Source of the DNA: Peromyscus leucopus
Lineage: Eukaryota > Chordata > Mammalia > Rodentia > Cricetidae
Direction of reading: 5' to 3'
NCBI RefSeq assembly: GCF_004664715.2
Contig: NC_051071.1
Span: 87,868,936 to 87,932,935 of the forward strand
DNA length: 64,000 nucleotides
The first letter of the stretch is position 1; each line of letters opens with the position of its first letter. The notes under the pieces are model-generated. The model searched no databases. It had not been told where the DNA came from and saw only the letters and a list, made by a program, of their open reading frames with translations. Both the position numbers and the translations under genes were made by a program. Positions 47,408 through 59,544 of this stretch are shown here, piece after piece.

Positions 47408-47971
47408 GAAGAAGCTCCACTTCTGATGTACTAGACATGCACAAGGCTCCATTCTCTCATCAGACTTTTCTTAACAAAGGTCTTAGTAAATCTATGGGAT
47501 TTCTGTCCATCAGAGACACACAGGATGAGGAAGGTTCCTTCAAGGACACCCCATCTGATAATAACTCCAGGCATGAAGATTATGAGACTGTCTCTTCCCC
47601 TTACCAGTTCAAAACTAGCAGTCCACAAAAAAAGGTTTTCCCTGGAATTGATGTGCTGTCTAAGAAGAAGGTCTGGGCTTCATCCATGGACTTACTTTGT
47701 ACGGGCGACAGAGACTTTTCTGGAGAGACTGACAGGTACCAACACTGTGACCCTGAGGCAGTAACAGGACGGACTTCACCCACTCCTAGAAAAAAAGAGG
47801 CAAGGTACTCTGATGGAAGCATTGCCTTGGATGTCTTTGGCCCTCAGAAAGTGGAGCCAGTGTATCACACTCGAGAAGCGCCAACCTCCTCTGCAGTATC
47901 AAGTGCTTTGGACCGAATTCGAGAGAGACAAAAGAAACTTCAGGTTCTGAGAGAAGCCATGAATGTAGAAG
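47408..47971 (+). CDS. Ptpn13: Ptpn13 sixth coding exon (long KIND-FERM linker exon)
   Basis: 564 bases, entered in phase 1 and left in phase 1. It encodes residues 212-399, from GRSSTSDVLDMHKAPFSHQT through SKSMGFLSIRDTQDE, PGIDVLSKKKVWASSMDLLC, PRKKEARYSDGSIALDVFGP and SSALDRIRERQKKLQVLREA to MNVE plus one base. It is rich in Ser/Thr, as expected for a regulated linker, and ends in a charged helix that starts the coiled coil before the FERM domain. The middle (about residues 245-270) differs most from human, while the ends are strongly conserved. The acceptor is CATTCCAG|GAAG and the donor GAAG|GTTAGT, slightly off consensus at +3. The frame is open back to 47086, through a SINE fragment, but that stretch is intronic. 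Confidence 0.97.
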
Positions 47972-48639
47972 GTTAGTAATTCTGTGTGTGTCTGAGAGTC
48001 AAGTGAATTAAAATATCTAAGGTTGTGTTTTAAAATAAAGAAGGGTGATTAAACCATTCCACAAGTCTGATTTCCACTGCCGGGCCTTTGCATCTAGGTC
48101 ACATTGACTTCTCTGTCAGTTTCTGTTCACTCTTCTATCAAAACCCCGTTCAGCCTGTGCTCCAAAGCCCTCCCTACAGCATGCCCCAGGGACTCCACTT
48201 CTAGACTCTGATCCTCAAGGGTCAGGCACCTTTCTGTGCTGTAGACTGTCTCTCTGTAGGTCTCAGGGGATGCTGGCTCATGATACTCAGAAGCAGTAGG
48301 GCACATCAAGCTCAGGGAGGTGAGCTAGCGCGCTACCAGGTGGGCTCCAGACCACCAGCTTCCGAGTACAATGACAGGCATGGTTGGTTTGAAGTAAAGT
48401 TTGAGATCTGCTTTTCTAAAATCACAGTGTTTAGGTGTATAGATTGAAAGTTAGTCTAGATTTGAATTGTTACACCGTTTCATGTCTATGAGTTATCTTC
48501 CCTAGTCTGAGTTATGCCATCTATAAAATGGAGCTAGCAAAAATAGGCCAATTAGATCATGAGTTTGACGTAATTAAACAAGTCATTTATTACATTTTTA
48601 ATTTGAAAAGCATAAAATCAACTTCGTAAGTTATATATA

Positions 48640-48743
48640 GCACGGTCTTGCTGTGTCGTGTTGGCTATCCTCAAACTCCGAGATAAGCTTGACCTCTGTC
48701 TCACCAGCGCTGGGATTGAAGATGTGCACCACCATACCCAGCG
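48640..48743 (-). mobile_element. Old B1 SINE fragment
   Basis: CGGTCTTGCTGTGTCGTGTT with CAGCGCTGGGATTGAAGATG and TGCACCACCATACCCAGC is a diverged reverse B1. Confidence 0.75.
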
Positions 48744-49084
48744 CGTGTTCTTATCATTCTGTATGAAAGCTGTCTCCAAAATCTCTGCGTCAGACACACA
48801 AAAAATCAGTATATTGAGTTAAATAAAGTTATGTTTGAAACATAAGGATGGTGGCTACTTTAGCATCATAAATGCATGCAAGAGAAAAATGGATTTTCAG
48901 TTAAACCCACACACATGGACACAGCTGCCCTGGAACTCATATGTAGACCACACTGGCCAAATCCCAAAGTATTTTAGGATGAGAGCTTTATAACTTCACA
49001 TTTCTTTGTCATAACTGTATTGTTATTGTCATAGCTATTTGAAAAGAACTTTATAATGCTTTCTATTTAGAATGAGGAGTAACG

Positions 49085-49680
49085 ATTGAGGACATGCTAT
49101 CTTTTGTTTGTGCAGAGGATGTTTGTTCATGTATGTGCAGATGCATGTGCCTTTGTGTGTATATGGAGGCCAGAGATCAGCCTTCATGTGTGTACAGAAG
49201 ATGCTTGTTCACCTGTGTGTAATTCCTGTGCTTTTGTGTGTGTGTGGAGCCTGAGATCAATCTTGAGTGTTGTTCCTCAGGAGCCATCCACCTTTTTTTT
49301 TTCAGAAAAGATTTTATTTTATTTATTTATTTGGTTGGTTGGTTGGTTTGGTTTTTTGAGACAGGGTTTGTCTGTGTAGTTTTGGTGCCTGTCCTGGATC
49401 TTGCTCTGTAGACCAGGGTGGCCTCAAACTCACAGAGATGCGCCTGGCTCTGCCTCCCAAGTGCTGGGATTGAAGGCGTGCGCCACCACCGCCCGGCTTT
49501 TATTTTTCTTTTTAACTGTGTATGTAGATGGGGAGTGTGATGTTGTCAATTTGAATACAGTATTCTCAGAGGCCAAACAAGGAAATGAGATCTCCTGGAG
49601 TTGGAGCCATTGCGTGTGGTCTCAGAGCCTAACTTGGTCTCCTAGAGGTGTGTGCACTTAGTTGCTGAGCCACCTCTCTA
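49085..49680 (-). mobile_element. Old B3/B2-type SINE remnant with inserted B1
   Basis: Left part has TGTGTATATGGAGGCCAGAG and right part TTAGTTGCTGAGCCACCTCT, the degraded body and reverse head of a B3-type SINE, separated by the B1 at 49349-49498. A second GGAGCCTGAGATCAATCTTG block suggests local duplication. The boundaries are approximate. Confidence 0.5.
49349..49498 (-). mobile_element. B1 SINE
   Basis: Reverse B1: TTTTTTGAGACAGGGTTTGT, GTGCCTGTCCTGGATCTTGC, GTGCGCCACCACCGCCCGGC. It differs from the young GCGCCTTTCC copies, having GGTGCCTGTCC instead, so it is an alternative subfamily. Confidence 0.93.
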
Positions 49681-50189
49681 GTGACCACCTTGTCTTCTGA
49701 GACAGGGCTTCTCACTGGACCCAAAACTCTGAGGAAACAGCAAGCCCCAGGGATCTGTGTATCCCTACCTCACCTCATTCCACCCCCACACCCCATCGCC
49801 ACAGTGCTAGGATCGTAGGCCCCGTTACCACGCCTGGCTTTTATGTGGGTGAGATCAACTCAGGTCCTCATGTGTGCACAGCAAAGAACCACCCACGTCC
49901 CCACCCCAAGCCCATGACTGTCTTAAGTAGTTGTTTTAGTACGGCTTGTCCATAGGCTGGCTGCCTTCTGCTACAGGCCTGTTCTGTTGCTTAAGTTGAA
50001 GCATGTTCTGTCCTAGTAAAAGACATATTGCAGTGTTTTCTTCAATGCTGGAATTACAAATTACTAAAGAATCTAGAATTATGGAGGAAATAATGGGTAT
50101 TTAATTGATATTGTGAGTTTGTATATAATATGCGTCTTATAAAGCATTAGTGACTTTATGAGGTAATTTAGTATATTCTTTACATGTTT

Positions 50190-50378
50190 GTGAGTGCTCC
50201 ATGTATGTCTGTGCACTGTGTATGTGGCTGGTGCTTGTGGAGGCCAGAAGAGGTCATTGGATCCCCTGGAACTGGAGTTTCAGATCGTTAGTGTAACCAC
50301 GTGGGTGCAGGGACCCAGGCCCAGGTCCTCTGCAAGAGCAGCAAATGCTCTTTCCTGCCAGGCCATCGCTCCAGCGCT
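50190..50378 (-). mobile_element. B3/B2-type SINE
   Basis: Reverse: GGAGGCCAGAAGAGGTCATT, GATCCCCTGGAACTGGAGTT, CAGGTCCTCTGCAAGAGCAG, GCCATCGCTCCAGC. It is well preserved. Confidence 0.9.
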
Positions 50379-50392
50379 GCTGCTACGTGTTT

Positions 50393-51745
50393 TTTTTTTA
50401 AATTTTGTTTTATAATTTAATTTAATTTTACATATCAGCCACGGATTCCCTTGTTCTCCCCACTCCCTCCCACTCCCTCTCACCCCACCCCCATCTTTCC
50501 CCCAGGCTACCCCCCATTCCCATCTCCTCCATGGCAAAGACTCCCCTGGGGATTGAGTTCAACTTGGTAGATTCAGTCCAGGCAGGTCCAGTCCCCTCCT
50601 CCCAGGCTGAGCAAAGTGTCCCTGCATAGGCCCCAGGTTCCAAACAGCCAGCACATGCACTGAGCACAGGACCCAGTCCCACTGCCTGGGGGCCTCCCAA
50701 ACAGATCAAGCTAATCAACTGTCTCACTTATTCAGAGGGCCTGATCCAGTTGGGGACTTCTCAGCTATTGGTTCATAGTTCATGTGTTTCCATTCGTTTG
50801 GCTATTTGTCCCTGTGCTTTTTCCAAATTTGGTCTCAACAATTCTTGCTCATACAAACCCCCCTCTTTCTCGCCAATTGGACTCCTGGAGCTCCACCTGG
50901 GACCTGGCTGTGGATCTCTGCATCTGGTTCCCTCAGTCATTGGATGAGGTTTCTAGCACGACTATTAGGGTGTTTGGTCATCCTATCACCACAGTAGGTC
51001 AGTTCGGGCTGTCTCTTGGCCATTGCCAGCAGTCTATTGTGGAGGTATCTTTGTGGATTTCTGTGGACCTCTCTAGCACTTTGCTTCTTCCTATTCTCAT
51101 GTGGTCTTCATTTATAATGGTCTCCTATTCCTTGTTCTCCCTCTCTGTTCTTGATCCAGCTGGGATCTCTCGCTCTCCTAAGCTCTCTTTTCCTCGACCC
51201 TTGCTCTTCATTACTCCCACTCATGTACAGGTTGTTCATGTAGATCTCATCCATTTCTCTGTCATTGGGTGATCCCTGTGTCTTTCTTGGGGTCTCCTCC
51301 ACTGCTGGTGGGAATGCAAGCTTGTACAACCACTTTGGAAATCAATATGGTGCTTTCTTAGGAAACTGGGAATCAATCTCCCCCAAGATCCAGCTATATC
51401 AGTCTTGGGCATATACCCAAGGAATGCTCAATAATACCACAAGGACACTTGCTCAGCTATGTTCTTATCAGCATTGTTTGTAATAGCCAGAACCCGGAAA
51501 CAACCTAGATGCCCTTCAACTGAAGAATGGATAAATAAAATGTGGTACATATACACAGTGGAATACTACTCAGCAGAGAAAAACAATGACATCATGAGGT
51601 TTGCAGGCAAATGGATGGATCTAGAAAAAAATCATCCTGAGTGAGGTAACCCAGACTCAGAAAGACAAACATGGTATGTACTCACTCATAGGAGGATACT
51701 AGATGTAAAACAAAGATAACTAGACTGCTACTCACAACTCCAGGT
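50393..51745. mobile_element. L1 retrotransposon with 5' inversion (twin priming)
   Basis: 50393 to about 51285 is an L1 3' end in minus orientation: a T tail, TTAATTTTACATATCAGCCA, CCCAGGCTGAGCAAAGTGTC, CAAACAGATCAAGCTAATCA, then distal L1 sequence. At about 51286-51290 the orientation flips, and 51290-51745 is ORF2 text on the + strand (TCCACTGCTGGTGGGAATGC, TGGGCATATACCCAAGGAAT, GTGGTACATATACACAGTGG). Head-to-head joining of a reversed 5' part to a 3' part is the signature of twin priming. There is no coding potential. Confidence 0.9.
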
Positions 51746-52149
51746 AGTCTCCGTATTCTTTATATAAAATGCTTTTGAGTCTTTCTACGATGGGGAATAA
51801 AACCATAAGTTCATTCACTATATCAGTTTTAGCTTTTGAATTGTGATGGCAGAGAGTAGGCACTTCCTGTGGCTTACGAGAAAACTCCACATCTGAAGTC
51901 ATGTCATTCCTCTTCAGTGTTACACAGCAGCATCTCACATGTGAATAGTAATTTAGTCTGAACTTACGACTCTGTGCTCATGAAGACACACATAAATAAA
52001 TGTTTCCATTGTGGGAAAAGACAACTGTCAGTGGATCAAATAGATAAAACTGTCATATAACCTATAAATAATGAAGATACATATAATCGAGATGAATATT
52101 TCTAATACAATGAGCAATATCTTTTCTTAATTTGAATATTAAAATAAAA

Positions 52150-52255
52150 CCATGGAGCTGGGCATTATGATTCACAATTTCAGTTCCAGCATTTAGGAGG
52201 CAGAGGACAGCAGATCTCTGTGAGTTTGCGGCCTGCCTGGTCTACCTAGTAAGAC
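52150..52255 (+). mobile_element. B1 SINE fragment
   Basis: GGAGCTGGGCATTATGATTC, GCATTTAGGAGGCAGAGGAC, GATCTCTGTGAGTTTGCGGC. It is a diverged forward B1 running into a GAT repeat. Confidence 0.8.
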
Positions 52256-52256
52256 T

Positions 52257-52362
52257 ATCAGTGATGATGATGGTGATGATAATGATATGATGATGATGAC
52301 GATGATAATGAAGATGATGATTGATGATGGTGATGATATGATGATGATAGTAGTAGTAATAA
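52257..52362. repeat. (GAT)n trinucleotide repeat, imperfect
   Basis: GATGATG-type repeat for about 105 bases with many interruptions, ending in AGTAGTAGTAATAATAA. It probably grew from the tail of the adjoining B1. Confidence 0.92.
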
Positions 52363-52372
52363 TAAAACCATG

Positions 52373-52648
52373 GAGCTGAAGAGATGGCTCAGTGTGGAAG
52401 AACATTTGCTCTGTGGACATAAGGACCAGATTTTCCAAGAACTGAAACACTGTAAGGAGCTGGGCATGGATTTGCATGCCTGTAATCATTGTTGGGGTGC
52501 AGAATCCTGCAGGTCCCAGGAGCATGCTGGCCAGCTATTGCAGCTGGAACAGCAAGTTTCTAGTGTTGTCGGAGACTCTTGCCTTAAAGAAATAAGGTTC
52601 CTGATGTCTTCCTCCACCTACACATGCACATACGCAGATGCACACATA

Positions 52649-52690
<42 letters not shown>
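52373..52690 (+). mobile_element. B4/RSINE-like SINE with CA-rich tail
   Basis: Head GGAGCTGAAGAGATGGCTCA, middle GGAGCTGGGCATGGATTTGC with TGCAGGTCCCAGGAGCATGC, then a (CA)n tail to about 52690. The combined tRNA-like head and B1-like middle fit B4. The subfamily is uncertain. Confidence 0.75.
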
Positions 52691-53965
52691 CTCTGCACAC
52701 ACTATACACACAAAAGAAAAAGAAATTAAATATTGCCTGGCATTCTGATGCATTGGTTTCAAAAGATTGTTTGCCTTAATATTTTTAAGTTAGTATTAGT
52801 ATGGATTAGTAAAATTGAATTTCTTATAGCTGAGCCTTGGTTTCAGAGCTAAGGAGATCAGATATTAATGGAATGAAAATCTTTAAATTGTACTCTGATT
52901 GTCAGTTTAATGTATTTTGTTTGAATAAGTAAGTTTTAACTGCTACCTGTAACAAAGTACATTCAACATGTGATGTGTTTCTCTCCTGAGGTGGTGAGTG
53001 TGTTCATGCTTTAATAGAATTCAGATACATCAATGTGAGTCCAAACAAATGTTTTCTGTAAAGCCAATACATAATATTTTTATGTTTGTTCACCTAACTA
53101 GTTACGATAATACATCATTTCCAGATTTTGAAATTTTACATTTGTTAAAGGATACATACATAAAGGAAAAGCTTTAAAAGAAAAATACAGTGTGCTTTGA
53201 ACTGTTTAATAACTAGACATTTTCTGTTCCAAATCTTGCTTCTGTGAAGATTTCAAAAGCATTTGCTATCAATAAAAACCTTCCTGTGTTTTTCCAGAAG
53301 GTGTTTTAAAACCTAATAGACAAAACCTGAAACTATAGATTTATTGTGCAAAAATACTTATATCATCTTCAATAAGCCTCCATTATTGTATTTAGAAGTA
53401 GCAATAACTTATGCTTGCTTTACTAGCACGCTATCTGTGGGGAAGTTTGGGGACTGGAATTCCAGTTTTTTTTTTTAGTTTAGGGGCTGACTGGTTTTGA
53501 ACATGTTGTCTCTGCACTTCAGGCAATTTACACAAGCAATGTGAACAGTACAGCAAAGGTTTTATCTAGTACACAAAGAAAGACAAGAATAGAAAATACA
53601 TCTGTTTGTCTCAGTGACTTCTCATGAAAATAGAGGTCTTTATGTATGATAAGCCAAGCAAAACAGTCTGCCTCACTAATGTACACACTATTTATATTTA
53701 TGTATTTTTCCAAAGTATTCCTATTTTAAAATACTCTGTACAGTCTCCTGATAGCTCCTAATGGACTCCAGTAATTTTAGGATTAGATGATGTCTTAGCG
53801 TACATCTTTATCCAAACATTGTCTTGGGCTTTAATGGCATATTCAGTATCTCAGAAGTGGTTGATGATTGAGTTTCAGTCAATTGGAGATGGTTATTTCC
53901 AGCATGGATTTTTCACAGTTCCAGATAAAGATTTCCTATTGTTACTTTATTTTTAATAAATGTTC

Positions 53966-54034
53966 TGGGGCTGGGGATATAGCTCAGTGGTGTAGCACAC
54001 CGACCTTAAGTTTGATCCCCAGCATCCCAAAAGG
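53966..54034 (+). mobile_element. ID SINE
   Basis: GGGGCTGGGGATATAGCTCA, GTGGTGTAGCACACCGACC and TTTGATCCCCAGCATCCC form a complete ID head with box A and box B. It is a retroposon, not a tRNA gene: it lacks a cloverleaf 3' half and ends in AAAAGG. Confidence 0.88.
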
Positions 54035-54805
54035 AATAACCATTTGTTACAGTATTTAAAACAACTGAAAAATGAAATTGCCACATTTCATTTCTTCTTT
54101 TGGGTGTACAAGGAGGATCATTGCACTGATAGTGAACACAGTAATCTTCAACTTCAGCGTTTCTCTGAAACAGACCCGTCCTCTTGAAAGACGCCTTTCC
54201 CTCTGTCACCTCCATGTCACCTCCACTGATGTTAGCCACCCAGCTAGCTCAGTGGAGACCAGACTTTAAAAGTCACGGAGTTTGCACTGGGAAGAACCTT
54301 GACTCTCAGCTCATTGCCCAAGGCTCAGAAAAGTGAGGTACATGATTCATTTTTCATGATCAGCCTGTGCTTTGAACTCGGTCATATGGCTCTTCCATTG
54401 GTCACCCAAATTGCAGGAAGAGACCAGATAACATGGTTAATTACTGCCTGGGAACATTGAACTTACCACCTGACAAGCCCAATTTTTCCTTACCAAAGTT
54501 ACCTACTTTTTTTAATATAATGAGACAGGATAGCATTGGGAAAGAAAGGCCGACAAGGAGACTGCCGGCATTAAGACAGCACTCCACGGCAGCCTTTCTC
54601 TACTGCGATGGGTATTCCAGTGAGGTGCTACCACAGGAGGATCATTAGGGGCAGATCTTGCAGCTAGACATGAGGAAAAGGCCATGAGAAACAGAATGAG
54701 AAAGGATCAAGAAAGGTCCCGTGGAAGCTTAAAAACTATAAATTACTACTGTATGTTAAGATGGTACTTAAGCTTTTGGACAGTTCTCTATAGAAGGCCG
54801 GGCAG

Positions 54806-54974
54806 GCGGGGCGGTGGTGGCGCATGCCTTTAATCCCAGCACTCGGGAGGCAGAGGTAGGCGGATTTTTGTGAATTCGAGGCCCGCCTGGTCTACAGAGT
54901 GAGATCCAGGAAAAGCGCAAAGCTACACAGAGAAACCCTGTCTCGAGAAAAAAAAAAAAAAAAAAAAAAAAAAA
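54806..54974 (+). mobile_element. B1 SINE, young copy
   Basis: Forward B1 (GCGGGGCGGTGGTGGCGCAT to AACCCTGTCTCGAG) with a long A tail. The 14-bp duplication AGAAGGCCG(G/A)GCAG is at 54792-54805 and 54975-54988, with one mismatch. Confidence 0.93.
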
Positions 54975-55073
54975 AGAAGGCCGAGCAGAAGGCACAAGGT
55001 TCTGTGCTAAGAACCAGTTTTAAAATTTGATGCCACTTTCTTCTCTTTCCCCTTAATTTCACTTTTTACAAAG

Positions 55074-55287
55074 GAGAGCTGCAAAGATGGCTCAGTAGTT
55101 ATGAGCACTTGCTCCTCCGGAGGACCCAGGTTCAATTCCCACACACACATGGCGATGTACAAATGTGACTCCAGCTCCCGGGGATCTGACACCGTCTTTT
55201 AGACTTGGTGGAAAGGCACGCACGTGGTGCACAGATACACGTGCAGCTAAAACACCTACGCACATTGAAGACAAGTAAAGGAATTTT
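55074..55287 (+). mobile_element. B2/B3-type SINE
   Basis: Forward: GGAGAGCTGCAAAGATGGCT, GAGCACTTGCTCCTCCGGAG, CCAGGTTCAATTCCC, GATACACGTGCAGCTAAAAC, ending AAAGGAATTTTTAAAG. It abuts a reverse copy, tail to tail. Confidence 0.88.
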
Positions 55288-55477
55288 TAAAGATTTATCT
55301 TCATTTTATGTTGGAGTGTTTTTCAGCAAGTATATATGTGTACCACATGTGTGCAGTGCCTGCTGAGGCCAGAAAAGGGCATCGGATCTCCTGCACCTGG
55401 GGTTACAGGTTGTGAGCTGCCATGTGGTGACGCTGCCAGAGCTCTGCTCTTCCTGCCGAGCTGCCCCTCCGGCCCCC
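55288..55477 (-). mobile_element. B2/B3-type SINE
   Basis: Reverse: GAGGCCAGAAAAGGGCATCG, GTTGTGAGCTGCCATGTGGT, TGCCGAGCTGCCCCTCCGGC. It directly follows the + strand copy, forming an inverted pair. Confidence 0.85.
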
Positions 55478-56396
55478 AGGCTCACGCTTTCACTTTGCAT
55501 AAGACCGCTCCTTGTTGGTTCTTTTTGCCGGCTTCCTTAGTGTCAGCGTTTCTCATGTCTACCTCTCTGCGCTGCGTCTGAGAGCCCTTGAAGTCTGCGT
55601 TTCACTGGGAGTCTCTAGCAAGCATCTGTGTTGTCATTACCGCATACACGCTATGCTCCCTCAGAAGTTCATAGCACATTCTTCCCCTGAGACACTGACG
55701 TGGAGGCAGCCCCGCGAGGGCGTGTGAGCAGTGTTCCACACCCGCCTGGAATCAACAGCGTGTCCTTCAGCAGTCGGAGTCACTCTGCGTTTTGCACAAA
55801 GTGTGAAGAACACCAAGTAATTTCTACAAAGATGACAGTTAAACATCATTTATTTAGTGATCTATGCTCTAAGTCGACTTTAGACTTACTCAAAATTAGA
55901 TACTGCTGCTGCTTTCAGGTACTGTGACCTCTGGTCCTAGCCCAGTTTTGTTGTCCTAAACAGCCTTGTGGATAGGGCTGAAAGTCTGCTGGAATATATA
56001 AACACTTACGCATGTGATCTTATTCTTTATTTGGACATTATAACATTTCATTTGAGAAGGTTCAGTTTTCAACTATATAGTTACTTAATCAAAGGGGTGA
56101 ATTCATATGCTCTAGTCCTCAGGAAGAGAGATACTGTTTGCCTAACAAGTTCTTGTTAAGATCAAAATGCTAGTTATGAACTGTATCAGTTTTTGTTTCT
56201 CTACCTTATTTACAAGTAGAAAAAAGGAAGAAAAGTAAAAATTTGGCTAGATTGTTATTTTAAATCATTCCATGAGCTAATACAATAGTTTTAAGCTACT
56301 GTTGCACTGATACAGTTCCAGAGAAGTAAATACCAGTAAGCAGGAATGTTATATTAGTAGTAAATAACCCATGGATTCTAGATACCACTGACTTTA

Positions 56397-56688
56397 TATC
56401 ATGATAAATCCACGCGAGTCTATTTATTGGGTAGTAGGGATTTATTAAGATATAAATTGAGAAAATGCACTCAGGAATACAGAGTGGAGTAGACAGCTGA
56501 AGTTGTCCTCTGATCTGACTGGAAGCCAACCCACCTGGCAGTTTGATCAGACCAGGAAGCGGGCAGCAGGGAGAAGGGGCATGTGACCCTGCTCCCTGGC
56601 CTTTTAGGGGGTCACGTACAATGGCAGGAAGCACCGCCTCCTTCGGGCCCTATAACCCAAGGTCATGGGCGGAGCAAATACCACTACA
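56397..56688 (-). mobile_element. Solo LTR (6-bp target duplication), family not identified
   Basis: 292 bases with duplication ACTTTA at 56391-56396 and 56689-56694. On the minus strand it begins TGTAGTGGTATTTGCTCCGC, contains CTTAATAAATCCC as a poly-A signal, and ends in a decayed CATGATA. Size and duplication length fit an ERV2-type LTR. No coding remnant is present. Confidence 0.75.
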
Positions 56689-59544
56689 ACTTTATTATTA
56701 TAGCCCTAAGATTGCAAATGACTTTTGTATATTTGAAGTAATGCTGTTTTGGGTGGATCAACATATTGGTTAGAAAGAACCGAGGGTCCACAGGGTTTTC
56801 AGGAGCTGGCATCATGGAGTAGAACTGTTAAATGCAGGAGATAACTGTGTCTACACACTCCACCTTTGAGAGCCACGTGAAGCTAGTCTGCAATTGCTGT
56901 GTGCCTGCTGTAGCAGAGGGACAGTTTGTCTTACTGGCACAGCCCCGTTGGCCAGTGGCCACCATCGTAGTCAGTGCAGATTAGAGCTCCGCTCCATGAA
57001 GTTAGTCCAGTGCAAAGCTACTTCATTCCATGGAAGCCTGGCTTTAGAAGTATTCGGGACGAGGGAGCAACGAATAACTCTTCCGTAGAGATGAGAATAC
57101 AGCTGACAACAGGCATTTCTCTTCTTAATTCATCAAATGGAAAAATTGTTTCCAAACAATAAGAAACGTTAAAAATGCAAACTTCCTTTTATCTGTATTC
57201 CAAAAACAAAATGTTAATTTTGGATCCACAAAAATAATACTCTTTTTGTTGCGAAAGGAAGGATCTAAATGAAATCTAGCCACTTAGAGACTTAGTTTGA
57301 CTTTGACCTAACCTCCTGAGAAGGACAGACTGACAGGTAGCTCTTAAACATACGGAATACAGATGAGTCTTATGAGTAACGAGTTTCATCACGATATTTA
57401 AAACCCAGCAATATGTTCAGTTGGTGGTCGGTTAGCTTTGTTCTGTTTTGTTGTTTTGAGACGAAGCCGGCCTCTAACTTACCATCCAGTGTAGGTGTTC
57501 TCAGCTGAGAGCCAGCGGTTTTAATCTGCAAACGATTTCATTTCTTCCCAGTCCCTTCTGTCCCTGCAGTTCGTCAGTTACCCAAATGCTAACACACCTG
57601 TGGCGTTCCCCCGTCAGTAGCATTCTGTTGCTCAGAGGCTGGAGTTCTCGTCTCTCCAGGTTGTCTCTGATCTCTCTGTCTCATCCTTTAGGCTGGACTG
57701 TCATTCTGTCTCTCCGCCCCTCTCCTGTTCTGTCTTTTCCTTTCTCCTTCCATCCCTCCCTTCCACATCTCCGTGTAGATAGAGGGAAATAAATGTATGT
57801 ATACTTACACATTTATATATAAATAAAAACTGTATAAAGAATTTCCAGTGTATTTCTACATATGTTTGTAAAGACAGTACAGGAAATTCCTATCCACCTA
57901 CCTACCAACTAACCCATAAGAGGCTGTTTTACATCTCCATGCCTCCATTCCTGTGGCCATTTATCCTTAAGACTGTCAAATGTCTCAGGCATTCCCTGGA
58001 TCAGGAATATTTCTCTGACCTCCCAGTTCAGTATGGTAACCTGTATTTGTTTATTGGAAATTACTTATTTTTTAAGGGTTTGTTTCTCCTCCTGTAAGCC
58101 TCAGAAATTTGTTCTGTGTAATTCCCAGCTGTGTCCCGGCATACATCATTCCCTGACACTTACTAGGTACTAAACACGTGCTTGTTAACATAACCTGAGT
58201 ACCACAGTAGTGCTGGTAAAGAACATTAGTGTGCCTGGTGGTGCTACTTTGGATATCGGATTTAGTAATAGTCTCTGGCCAATTACGGAAGTAGTGAGAA
58301 TTCTCTTTCTGTCCCATCTAAGAATCAAAGCCTATACTCTGTCTTTGAATGTTATGGAAAGGCCAGTGAGGTAAGAACAGCAGAGAATCCTGAATGCTTG
58401 ATGAATACCAGGAGTCAGCACATGAGGCATGGCCTAGCTATGGCTCCACATTACTCTGGGCCCCCGGGGGATCTGCCTCTGCGGAAGCCTCACACATTTG
58501 GAATGGTTTGGGTCACAGAGTTTCTCAACATAACTCTCTTCACTTTCAGACTTGCCAAGTTTCTTCTCCCAGGTTAAATGTTGTATTCCTCAGGATCAGC
58601 GCTCGGGCTTGTAGAACAGACTCAGCTGGTCAGAGCCCAGTGTGATGCAGAATTGAGTGGGACCCAGAGATCGCATGCAAGTAAGGTCTCCAGAAGTTAC
58701 TCTCTTCAATAGAAGCACAGAGAGGTTCATCCAAAACATAAATACCCAGCAAGACAACTTGTGTTTCTTTACTGTTTGAAGATTGAAGTATTTAATTTAT
58801 TAGGGCCATTTTCTTAAAAAAAAAAAAAATGAGGTCCTTGAAATGTTTAATAGTTATGAACTAGAAAGACAATCACTGTTGTTATCTCCCTAACTGACCT
58901 CACTCTCTAAAACTGACACCTGTAATTGGAGTCATGTAGTAAAGGCAAAGAAATGCCAGGCTAAGCGTGGATTCTTGTCACTAGAGTTGACGGAGCAGCG
59001 CCTTCTGTACGTTAGTAGTCAAAGCTTGGCTGTGTGTCACTTGTAATGCTGCCTTTAGGTTATAGTTTGTGCTGACTTAATTTAATGCGAAAATGATTGA
59101 AAGAAAGATCTTTGTGTGAGCCCAGAATTGTATGCAAATCATCATGCTTGGAGCCTGATGCCTGAGCTTTTAAACCAGTGTTCATGAACACATGCCATGA
59201 TTTCATGCATTTAAGTCACTAAGTGTGCATTGCACTAGTAGAAATTGTGATTCTTGGTTGTAAAGACCTTGTGAAAATCCTTGTAGCCTCCTGAGACGCT
59301 GCTCATTGTCAGTGACGTCAGTGCGATCTTAGAGCTGGTGTCACTTCTGGTCACAGGGAGAAGCCGTGTGTAAAGTTGAAAAATGCTCGTACTGTGCTGA
59401 AGTACTGTGAGAAACTCAGGACCCTCTTCTTTTTGAAAAAGTGCTATGTGCAATATTACAAAATTGAGCTAAACTTCCCAAAGTCATTCTTCTTTAATCC
59501 GTGTTCGTTCCAGTCTTTCCTCCTGGACAGATAATTTTAGAAAA

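Noticed and set aside
53966..54034. Possible tRNA gene
   Set aside because: Box A and box B are present because ID SINEs descend from a tRNA; there is no complete cloverleaf, and the 3' end is an A-rich retroposon tail.
57430..57520. Possible B1 fragment (TTTTGAGACGAAGCCGGCCT)
   Set aside because: Only about 30 bases resemble B1 and the remainder does not; not supportable.
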